DNA from: an uncultured bacterium | GTDB taxonomy: Bacteria; Cyanobacteriota; Vampirovibrionia; Obscuribacterales; Obscuribacteraceae | Reading direction: 5' to 3' | NCBI GenBank assembly: GCA_903835185.1 | Contig: CAILLX010000005.1 | Span: 1-41,595 of the forward strand | Length of the DNA stretch: 41,595 nt | Shown: piece by piece, positions 10,501 through 22,500 of the stretch | How positions within the stretch are numbered: the stretch's first letter is position 1 | How the letters are laid out: each line of letters opens with the position of its first letter | Notes under the pieces: model-generated | Database searches by the model: none | Told to the model about the DNA's origin: nothing | The model's input: only the letters and a program-made list of their open reading frames with translations | Position numbers and translations under genes: made by a program

Positions 10501-13500
10501 GCAATAATATCTGATGGGCGCAGTGTCTTAGTGAGCAATTCGCCGACTACTTGGAGCACTCGATCTCCACTGCCATGTCCGTGTTTGTCATTGGCCAGCT
10601 TAAACAAATTGAGATCAAGAAGAAGCACAGAGCATGGAGCATCCTGCCTGACAGCCAGGGACATCTCTCTCTGTAGTGCTGCATCAAAACCTTTGCGATT
10701 GAACAATCCTGTTAAAGAATCAGTGCGGACTGATCGGAATAAATCTTCAACAACTTTGATGAGTTCCGCCTTGGACAGTTTTGCTAATCCAGGAGCTAAA
10801 ACCGGTCCATCTATGCGCAATAAATGTGGCTGCCTCAATGCAGCTTCAGCATCCGCTGCAGGAGCGAATTCCTTAAGCGCAAGAGCAGCCTCGTCAGTTG
10901 TATGTTCGTGCACGCCTACAGGAACCTGCAAGCTTACTTCGTCACCAGGCAGCCCTCTTGTCGCCTTCTGGCGAACTTTGTCGGCATACATAGCTGCGTC
11001 AGCTGCTTCGAGAATCTGAGAACGTTTGGCATGAGCGCTATCGAAAGTTGCACAACCAATGCTAAGAGAGACTGTCATCAGCTTTTCGCCTGGATTCTGA
11101 TGCAACCCGGCAGGTGTCACTACCGGAACACCTTGCCTTTGCGAAAGCTCAACTCTGACACGTTCGCGCAATCTGGCAGCAAGTATCTGAGATTGTTCTG
11201 CATTGGTGCCAGGGAGAACAACAGAGAATTCATCACCACCAGTGCGTGTTACTGTGTCTGTGTTCCGGCACGCAGATCGCAAGAGTTCACCAACTACCTG
11301 CAAGACACTATCGCCGGCGGCATGACCGTGCATGTCGTTGGCAGCCTTAAATAAGTTGAGGTCTATTTGTAAGACAGATACAGGAGCCTCAGGATGTCTG
11401 GCACTAAATGCTAACTCACTATCCAAATGAGACTCAAATACTTTGCGGTTAGGCAAACCAGTGACAGCGTCAGTATGTGACGTGTTATATAAGACGGTTG
11501 CCACTCGTCTCAGCTCAGGCGCTGTCAGGTGTTGCAGCCGTCGTGCAACCGGACTTGCCTCAGTGCGCAGTGTCTGCGGCTCTGCACTGTCAGGAGCAAA
11601 CGAACTCCGTGCACGGGGAGAATCAGAAAGATTGGCTTTCCACCTTCTAGACTCTGATGCAAATGCCTCACCACTGACAGTGCCTTTCCCTCCCGGTGAA
11701 GCCAGATCATACACGTCGGGATATTTATAGGCAGCCAGACTTTGAGGATCTGCATACTGACCATCCAGACCAAATCTATGTAAGTTTCCTTCCAGATCCT
11801 GCAGACGAATGCTTCCATCCGCCTCAATTTCTATGGTAGAAGCATCAAGCAGCCAGTTGTGGTTTCTACCTGAGCTGGTTATTACTGGTTCGCCATCTAC
11901 CAGAGTGACGCTTACTCCTCCAGGAAGATAATACTGGGTGACACCACCTTCCTGATCGCGTGTAAAAGCAAACCGGTGATTCTCATAGACAGTCCGTGTT
12001 GTGCCATCCGGTCTGACAGCCACCTGCCTCCGGGCACCGGCATCACGCTGCCAGATCAACCCATCAAGCTGTTTGCAAACTTTAAATTCAGTAGCATTAT
12101 GGATGCTAGTCAGGACCAGTCTCTTTCCTTCATTTAGCTGGAAAGTGCCTGCCCATTCACATTCACGCCCGTTGTGCTGAACAAGATAACCCTTGTCACC
12201 TTTTATCTTAAAACCTGTGCCATCAGGGAAGCTCATCAGAATAGATCCATCATCACCCTGGCTGATAGATCCTTTTGTTGCTGCCTGCTCAACTGGTTGC
12301 GCGAGCCAGCTGTCCAACTCCCTTTGTATCTTATTTCGCTCGAACTCAACTGCCACACGGCGGTTGACTGTACCTGGCTTGAAGGCTTCCTGACCCGCAA
12401 GCAGAGCAGTTAAGGAGCGAGCATCACCGATTGAGCGCCCTATAGCTGGTTCTCGGATTGGAGTATGAGGAAACGGCTTCATTTCTCCCCAGTCCAAACC
12501 TCTGTCAGATGTTGCCGGCTGCAACTGTTCAGGTCTGGTTGTGTCATCGTAGGCACTGTACCGCTGTCCATCAGTTGAATGGACAACAGGATCGCTTGCT
12601 CGCGGATCAAGGATGAATTCTTTGCCTTCCACCTTGACTTTGAGCCAGGCATGAGGTTGATCGTTGTACAGACCGCGCACAATGCCTATACTTACACCTT
12701 CCTGGTGCCCGATTAATCCCTTAAGAATGTGAAAAGCAACAATTGCTTGCGGCTGGCAGAGTCCCCAGCGTTCTTTATAAAAGTCTCCGGCAGGCACGTC
12801 CTGGGCATAGTACTTCTGATTGAGAGCTTGAAGGATGCGCGCCTCTTGCTGCGCTCTCTGTTGGCTGCCACCACCACTTTCAACTGGTGGCTCCATACTC
12901 TCTTTGACAAACTTGCCAACCTTTTCGCTGATATTCACGAGACTATCGGGGTTGGAGCTCTCATACCGGGGCGCACCATTTACATCATGAAGGTTCTGCG
13001 CAATCTGCAAGCTTGAATCGCCACTTGGGCGTATGCACAACTGGGCAGCAAAGTCGTTAAAACTCTGAGAAAGTCCAGGATCATGTCTGTCATAAGTAAT
13101 TGTGAAATCAGAATGTTCACCGCGCCTGTAAGCTGCTCCGCCGACAACAAAAGCTTCCAGGTTTCCGGCAAAGCGGGTACCGTCAGGCAAGTGTGTGACC
13201 GTTTCGCCATGCTCTATGTCGCGACTGGCTGCGCGTGCTTCAGGTGAACGAGTAGAAGCAGCTGAATCGGCAGTAAGCTTCGGCAGTCGCAGAGCCACAT
13301 CTGATCTAGCTGCAAATCGCTCACCGTCAGAATGTGGACTGGCCGCAATCGATCCCTGTCTCCTGGCTAAGAGGGCTTCTGCTGCACTGAAAACTTGTGC
13401 GGCTTGTTGTCGGGAAGACAGCGGCGTTGCTGGCTGATGTTGCGCAGAGGCAATTGGTGCAGAGTTCTGTTTTGCAGCCAGGTTTTGTGCGGCAGGACGT

Positions 13501-16500
13501 GTTACACCCTGGGCAGGCACGTTCGCAGCCGGATTTGCGGCAGCCCTGTCCTGCAGCCATCTTATGCCCGTGCCTATATCTCGAGCCCAACCGGGGAAAC
13601 CCTCGGGAGCTCCACGCCAGGGACGGGAGATCTGATCGCGAAAAGTTTTGAGTTGCTCAATCTGCACAGGAGCAGACAAGAAGGGATTGGAAGAGGGCAA
13701 GTCATGACTGACTATATGAAACGGCTGGACCTGCATGATAAGTCTGTTCAATACTGCGCCAATCTCTCCGTGCCCGATTGTTTGTTGAGATGGACTGACC
13801 CAGTCTGCATCTTGTGGTGTCGCCAGAATATAAGGAGCGCGCTCCGGCGAGGCAGATCCCTTGTTCCCTGCTAGAGTGACACGATCACCGGTCTGCACCA
13901 TTGTGTCCCTAAGCGTCTTGCTGGACCAGACATCTAGTGCAAAGAAATGTCCTGTGTGCTTATTGAAGAGCAGGAAATCTGCTTTGGCATGATCTGCTCC
14001 GCTGCCATCTGGCAGGTGGGCTCCAACCCAATTCTCAGTCTTAAGATACTCAGGAGAATGATGCGGTGCTGAAGGCTTAGTCGGCAGCGTAAAGAGACCC
14101 TTGTTCAGCACAGTGCACAATTCGCCAGCTAAGCCCGTTTCGTCATCATGCCCGCCAGGAGTTAACGATCTGAGAAACTCGGGCAAACGCACACCATGAA
14201 CAGTCTCTAAATTGCCGGGCGCCCAGGGTATATACATCCCGAGCTTTGCTTCCATAGTCTGATGGTAAAGCTCTTTAAGTCCTGCGAACTCCAGCTGCTC
14301 ACTGGGGTTCAAAGCTCTTTGTCTCTCTTGCTGTCCCAGTGTTGCTAACCGTCCGCCTATGACAGCAAGAACCTGCTTTTCCTTAGCCAACTCGTCAGCA
14401 GATCTCTCTTTGGCAGTTAGCTTTTGCTTGAGATTATCAAGGCTGGAGCGCAGCTGATTGAACCTTTGCCTATCTGCAGGCTTAAGCTGAGTTACGAGTC
14501 CCAGGCTTTGAATTTCTTTCTCCAGAAAACTTCCTACTTGGGTCATCTTTTCAATGACTGCCCGGCGTTGCCAGAGATCTTGATGTGTTTGGAGAAGCTC
14601 AGCTCTAGCAGTCAGCAAAGCCTCTGCTGCCTGCGGATTGTTCTGACGTAATGCATCTGCCAAGTCATTTGACTGTTTCTGTCTCTGGTCTGCTGCCTGA
14701 GACAGAGCCTCTTGCATTTTGGGCTCTTCTTTATTGAGAGTCCTTATCTTCTCCAAATGTTGTAAGTATGTAAGTCCGTTCTTAACATCACCAGCACACT
14801 GTCTGGACTGGGCGGACTGATCTAAGGTCAATGCACCATTTTGATTGCGCCTATCACATAGATTACTTAACTGAGTACTTACGTACTTCAGATTGCTCAA
14901 TTGTCTATTATGAAGCTCTTTAAGCAGCTCCTTCTGTACAGGAGACAGATAACTTGATGCCCGTTCCAGTTTTAGAATGGTGCGGCGGGCAATAGTGTTA
15001 GCATCAACGAGCAAGCCAAGCTCGTCTGGCATCAACGCCCTGTAACGCAATATCTCCTCGACAAGAAAAGTTGTTGTACTCTGCAGCTCCCGGAAGCGCT
15101 GCTGTTGCTTCATTTGCTCTTCCACAGTCAACCGGGGCTCATGACGAGCAGGACTATTCAGCGCCTCCAACTCGTTGATGTGCGTATGGCCAGCCAACAC
15201 TTCCCGCATCTTGAGATCTCTGAGATTCAGCTCCTCCATAGGACTGAGCACTTTTGCCTGGAGACCAATTCTGCGCTGCTCAAGTTCGGCTATTGTGGCT
15301 CTGCGCGCTTCCGTTGACTCTACAGCACTCTCTGCGGGTCTGGACAGCGGACTGTATGCCACATCGACATTGGCACCAATTGCACCTTCGCGCCTGGAAT
15401 CACGAACAATACTCACCCCTCTGGGCTCGCCGACAGAACTTGCTTCTATCGCAGGACCCCAAGCATATATCTTGGCTTTTTCACCAGATCCTGAAGGTGA
15501 CTGTGGCGCTTCGCGGCCGGTGCGTAGCAGCTCGTGCGCCACTCCTTGCAGTTTCAACCTGACCGGCTGTGACGCTCCTGCAATTACCCGGTGGATAGCA
15601 CCAAAGGAAGAACCGAATGGCTTAATGATGTGCAATAATTCGGCCACTTTATTGAATTTTTGCATCACCCGCTGGCGTTCAACCACACCTGTGTAAATCT
15701 TGGGTTGCTGTCGCCTCCAGTGTTGCCCGGCTTCATAAGCTACACGCTGAAACTCACGTTTATATTCAGCTTCGGTAAATGGATTGGCTAGCACTTGCCG
15801 CGCTTGAGCCAGCCTGGCAGCCATCTCAGGGTTAACAGCCCAGCCAACACTTAAGCTCGGATTGCTTTCAGCCATCTTGATCAGTTCTTGCGCCTGGGAG
15901 ACTGTAAGTCGTCTGTAGCGCAACAAGTCGAGCTGCAACCCATAATCGTGCGGACGCTCCCTGACCTGTTGCTCTACGCCTCTAATATGAGCCGGATCTC
16001 CTGGTCTGCAAGTAGCATAATAAAGGTCTGTGAGTGGAACTTTAGACAACACATGCTCAGCAGCTCTACCCCACTGATTGTCTATCTTTACATAAATATC
16101 TTCCGGGCGAGGGTTAGTCATAATCTCGCGAATGGAGCGCGAATCACCAGGACTGACATGAATTTCAAAGCCAACAACATTTACAACGTGTGATCCACCA
16201 GCACCGCCCTCACCACCATAACGTGAGTCTGTCCAGAAAGGCTCAATGTTGGTATCCACCCCAATTATCACCGGGAGCTTACGTTTTTCATTCCTGCCTT
16301 TAAGTACCAGGACCAATTCCTCCGGAGAGCCATACTGCTCAGAGCCCAGCGCGTAATCGTTGTTCTTATTTACGATTACAAAATCGGGATACTCCCTACC
16401 AGTAATCCGCTGCCCAATGAGCGGCAAGTCACTCATGGAGAGATAGGGCTTAAGAATCTCCTTGAACTGGTAATCTTTCAACCTGGTAGGCGGACTGGTG

Positions 16501-19500
16501 CGGATATCAACCAGACCTTCGCCGTCATATCTGATGTTTCCCTTGCCAACAAATTCGCCATTTGGTGCGCAGGACTCAAATTGCCACTTGAGATTGACAG
16601 CCATTTTCTGATAAATCTGGCTAGTGTACATGCGCCATCCATGCTCACGACCGCTCGCAGAGTCAATGTTCAACATCGCCTCGCGATCTGGTTCCAAAGT
16701 GATTTTTTCACCGGGCCGGGCAAACGGAATCCTCTCTCCTTCAGGCGTCAGGTAATGGCCAGTCAGCGCCACCTCCTTAACAAGAGCTATTGCATCGGCA
16801 GGACTATTGGCATAGAACCAGGTCTCTCCAGTGGCCACATTGCAGGTAGGATGTCCACCTTGATCAGTAAAGAAGGGGAAAGCAGCCTGATACAACATCC
16901 CTTCAGCCAGATAGCGTCGTTGTGCCAACGTGGTGTCATAACTATCGCCCCTGGCATCAAGTAGCTCTCTGATGTGGTGCAAGGCCAACGCTCTGTCTCG
17001 TTCCGACATGCCGTCAATGATTGCCCGCTCCTGGAAAAATTCCAGATCGGCACGCATCCGGCTCTGTAGCGCCGGATTCTCTGAAATCCAGTCAATGGCG
17101 TGTCGCATCTGAGCAATCTCAGCATGTAGATTGACTGCGCCTACCCTCTCTCTTCCATAAGAATCGGTGTGTATTACAGAACCATCCAGCTTCCATGTCA
17201 AATTTGAGCCTGCCGGAGTTTCAAGTGACAAAACTCCCTCGTGACTTATCGTGAGCTTTCCGTCCAAGTTGTAAGGGTGCTGCCCGCTAGCTTGATAGAG
17301 TGTCCACTCCGCATCACCAGTGCGAAGGTAGGTGTATTTCCCGGTACTTTCACCTATGGTCACGCAGTTAAGCTGGTTGTTCTCGTCGTAGCTAAATTGC
17401 CTTTTGCTCCCAGCAGCATCGACCATCTCTGTTACTTTGCCATGCACCTCGACGAAGCGTCCGCCGGCCGGCGTGCGCACCTCCCTGGAACCATCAGGAT
17501 GGTAGAAAGTTTCACCAAGATGATCTGTTACCTTCAAGACACCGTGCGCACGAACTTCGCAACGAACCTGCAGTTCTTCAACCGCACTGCCAGCAATACT
17601 CTTTTGCCAGTGAAGCCCATCATTTGTTGTCCAAACAGATCCATCAGGCTGATTGATTGTGGACAACTCAAGGCGCCCATCCCGGCTACTGTAGGCAAAG
17701 CTCCGCTCACCCTCAGGCGTGCCGACCGACGCCACAATGCCGTCACTGCTAATGCGGACATTCTCTGCTTCCCAGTGCGAGTCTGGCACCGGCTCTGCTA
17801 TAGGCTTAATCTGGGTATCCGCACCCTCTGCCGGCAACTTGGCAAGCGCTGCCACCATTTTGTGAGTCTCATCAAGCACAGTTTGGGCTTGTGCTGATAC
17901 CTCATCTGCAACGTTAGGCTCTGCAAGCACAGCAGAGAGTCGCTCAAGTGTTGCAGACACTTCTGCCAATCTGCCAGCAAGTGCAGCCTCTCCGGCTGGG
18001 ACCTGGAGAAAACCTGTTCTTAGATTGTTGAGCATCGCCAGCATCTGGTGCAAGGTTTCCTCTTGCTCCACTCTCTTACTCGACGTCAGCTCTACTTTTA
18101 TATGCTCAGCAATAGTGACAGCACTGGTAAGTTGTCTGAAAAATTCAGATTCTGACTTAATCAGCTCCAGCGCACCATCTGGGCGTCTCATCCAGACTTC
18201 GCCTGCACTGGTGCGGACAGAAAAGCTACCGGCATCATGCAGCTCTACACCAGCGCCTAAATCAATCGCCCCCATCCGGGACGCATGATCCGGCCAAAAA
18301 TCAAGTGTCTGACCGCCGACAGAGATCCTGGCAACGGTCCCGTCTGCATTGAGTTTCATGCGCCAGCCGGCGGTCTGATCAATCACAGTTATGCGACCGG
18401 CAGGATGCAATAACTGTTTGATACCACTGCCGGTGTCTTCTGTTACCAAAATGCCTCGTTTGAGTTTGCCCGCAGCAGCTAAATCCTTAACAACATATCC
18501 GTCCCAGCGCACCAACTGCCATCGGTCGCCTGATTTGGACCAACCGAGCAATGCTCCCGGAGTGGACCTTTGTGCTGACTGGTAAGCAGCCCACGGAGCT
18601 TCTTGAGCTGTTCGCTCTTGTGCTTCTTTGGACTTAAGCATGCGCTCGGCAGTGTGCAAATTCCTCTGCGTCTCTCCTACGCGACTGTGCGCATCTGAGA
18701 GCTGCTGACGCGCACGAGTCAGCGCCTCAGATTCTTGCGAGCGTTCTTGCGGGGAGCTCTGCCTGCCGCCTGCCTGCGCCCTCTTCGCAGCCTCCACCTC
18801 TGCATAAGCCAGGCGCAACTCAATTCTTGCCTGCACTAGATTCAACCTTGTGTGAGCACAATTGAGCGCTGCCACCTCTGTCTCAGAAGGAGAATCTGGG
18901 TTGCATCTGAGAAAGGCGAAAGCTAGTCCATGTTCAGCTTTGGCTCTTTGCTGCTCCAGGCGCAGCTGGTTGTTGGCAGGTTCACTCTTAGCCAGCAACT
19001 CTGCTTCCTGCAACTGCAGATCTTTCTCGCAAACTCTGGTACCTCTCTCTCCTTGTATATGGAACCTTTTCACCTTTTCTGCAGCCTTGGCTTCAGCTGA
19101 AGCAATGTCTGTTTGCCTCTGGCGTTCTGCTTCTGCCAGCGCCTCGCGCGCCCGAGTGACAGCAGCCTCAGCATCAGCGCGAACATGACTGTCAGCCAGA
19201 GTGCTTAACTTCACTACCTCCAATTCTCGCTCGGCTATTTCTAGCAATTGCTTTTTTCGAGTAACTAAATAGGTTGAATTTGCCTCAGCCATGGCAACTT
19301 CCATATGACCTTGCAACTCGGCACGCGACTCATCTGCATTACTCCTCATGCGCATTGCGGCCAGCGGCTGCTCTCTAACAGCTTTGACTGCTGCGTTATC
19401 AGCTTTGACTGCCGCCTCTTCTGCCTCAGGAGACGGATTTTCTCTGGCAAAACGGTGAGCGTCAATCTGATTCTGGCGCACGTTGATCAGCTCCCTGCTT

Positions 19501-22500
19501 GCATCAACTTCACTGCTCCAGCGAGCTCGATCGAATTGCGCCAGTTCCTCCATCCACCTTGCTTGAGTTTGGTGAATTAGAAGGTCAGCTTCTGCCAACT
19601 CAAGTACCCGTTGTGTCGATGGAACATCAGCCTTTAAAGCCCGCCTGGCTGCAGCCACTTCTTCTTCAGCATTAGCTATGATCGTCCTGGCCTCATGTTC
19701 TGCCGCCACTACAGCCAGGTGAGTTTCCTTTTCGGCAATAGCATCAAGATGTTTTTGCAATTCGCGTCGGGCTTCAACTTCGACTTCGACATGTTGCAAA
19801 TCCCTGCCGAGCTCTGCCACTCTTGCGCTCAGTGCCGGATCGGCAGTGGGCGAGGATGAATACTCAAATTGAGCCTCTCTGAACTGGCGCCGGGCAGTCT
19901 CGATCTCCCGTCGTCCTTGAGCTTCTGCCTGATCGCGTACACGCTCATTCTCTCTTCCGGCAGTTGCTCCGACCCTCTCCGCAGCAGCTAATGCTGCCGT
20001 CCTTGCCACCTCAAGCTGAGCAGTGACAACATCGCGTTCAGCTCTAGCAAGCCTGCCATCAGCTTCACGGGCAGCCCGCTCTAAGAGTGCCCGCGGCAAC
20101 GCCGCATCCTGATAAGCCAGACCTTCCTGGTTCTTCGCTGCCACCTCACGCTCTGCCCTGGCAACTGCAAGGCTCAATTCAGCAACATGAGCCCTGACCT
20201 CTGCTTCTTTGAGGCGTTCTTCACGCGCTGCTGCATTTTGAACCTGGCTCAGTATTTCAGGGCGGGACTGTTCAACCTGTTCACATCCCTTTAACTTCAA
20301 GGCAGCAAGTTGCTTCTCCTCATCCAATTTGACAGTTGTTAGCCTCTCCTGCGCTTGTGCGCGCATCAACTCTGCTTCAGCCTTGACCACCTCATGTTCA
20401 GCAGCTTGGCTGTGAAGCTCCTGTGAAAAACGGACTCGGGCTCTATCCAGTTGGATGTGTGCCTCGGCCAGCTGCAGCAACGCTTGAGCTTTGCCATTGG
20501 CAAGGTCGACTTGCGCAACTGCATTCTGTATCTCAATTGGATTGCGGATGTCCCTGTTGCGTGCCAGCTGGGACTCTTTCTGGGCCCGTAAAATATCAAT
20601 ATTGCCTTCTAGTTTGGCAGCCTCTAACCTGAGACCGTCGTCATCGGGATGCTGAGCGGACCTTATTCTTGTCACTTCTAAATCTGTTTGAGCTTTAGCC
20701 AAGTTTCGCTCAGCTAGAGCTTGAGCCTGTAACACTGCAAGCCTTGTCTCAGCTTTTTGTATCCCGGCAGCATCAGGCACCAGTTTCTTCTGAGCTTCCT
20801 CAAGAGCCCTCTGAGCTTTGCCAATTTCAGACTCCCGTACCTCGGCTGCACTCGACTGAGCTAATGCAAGATTGGCTTGTGCTTTCTCTATCTCGGACTG
20901 ATCAGGCACCAGTTGCTTCCGTACTTCCTCAAGAGCCCGTTGCGCCTTAATAATCTCTGGTTGGCTCTGCAATCTGGCCAGCTCTATGCGAGAGCTCGCA
21001 ACTGTCAGATGTCCGTTGCTGTCCATGACAGCAACTAAGCTACCTGGTACTGCAATCTCCTGCACGCCTCCGCCAATGTCATGCCAATCACCACTGTTTA
21101 ATCCAATTGACTTAGCTACAGCTACCCGCACCGCTTCCGGCGTTGTTGCCACAGACTCTTTGCTTCCAGCAGCAGCATGCTCCCAGGAGCGCAGCCTCTC
21201 GTTAAAACTCAATGTGCCGTCAGCAGAGGAGCTTATCGATACAGGCTCAGATTTAAATACATAGGCACCAGCAGCTTTTTGCCCTCGTTTAACTGATGGT
21301 ACTACCCTCTCCACGGCACCATGCGAACCGGTCCACACTTCCGGTGCATGTTCTCCTGGAGCTCTGTGTACAGTCTGTCCGTTAGAGAGATGATAAGTTG
21401 TGCCATGGGGACCTGAGATGATTACAGCGCGGCTATGACTCTTGCCACTGAGGACAGCTTTTCCTAGCTGAACTGTCCCTTCAAAATATTGAATCTCACC
21501 ACTGTTATACTTAATTGTCACAGTGGTGCCATCTGAGGTGATTGTTGAATTTGGACCTTTAACCTCACTTACATGACGCTTCTTCCCTGCACCTTCATAC
21601 CGAACTTCATACTTACCTGCTCCGCGCGCAGCATCGAGATGAGCTGGTGCACCAACTGGCGCATCTCCAGCGGCAGCATCGCGACGCTCCGCCTGCAGAG
21701 CGACAGCCTCCCGCGGCGAGCCATCAATTTGACCGGCTTCTGCTGGTGAACGTCCACCTGTCTTTTCGGCAGCGCCAATCACTTGCTCTGCTGGACGGTT
21801 AAGCCAATCGTTAGCTGCTCTTTGCCCTTTTGCCTGCTCTGTCTCTACCAGGACACGGCGGTTGACTGTACCTGGTCTAAAAGCTTGCTGTCCTTCGAGC
21901 ACATGCTGAAAGGCAGCGTGAGATGCTCTCAATGAAGTCGTTTCACCCAGAGAACGTCCAACAACTGCTGGTCCAGCTGGCATACCTGGGAATCTTGGCA
22001 TTGATGACAGATCGATTGATCGTCCTGCTGCTGACTCTAATTGAGCTGGTTTGATGGAATCATTGTAAGACCTAAAACGGCTGCCATCGCCATCTGTTGG
22101 ACGCACGACTGCGTCCGCTAATCGCGGATCAACAATAAATTCTTCACCCCCGGCCAATACTTTGACCCAGGCATGCGGCTGACCATCGTGCAGTCCACGG
22201 ACAACACTTACGGTGACGCCTTCCTGGTGTCCAACAAGATTGTTGAGGAGATGATAAGCAACTATTGCTTGCGGCTGGCAGAAACCCCATCCCTGTTTAT
22301 AAAAATCACCAGCAGGAATATCTTGCGTGTGGTATTGCCTGTTCAGCTCTGCCAGAACGTTTTGCTCTTGTCGGACAAGAAGCTCAGGTGTCAGTCGTGC
22401 CGGATCGCCCTGGATTGGCGGCTCCATGCGCCGATTAACAAAGTCACCAACTCTGGCACTGAGATTCGCGATGCTTCTGACGTCAGTTGCGTCATATCTT

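Noticed and set aside
10285-11019. 244-codon plus-strand frame opposite the GGDEF region
   Set aside because: The longest shadow frame, but the minus strand encodes two textbook GGDEF domains at the same place; the plus-strand translation is Ser/Ala/Arg/Thr-rich and unrecognisable.
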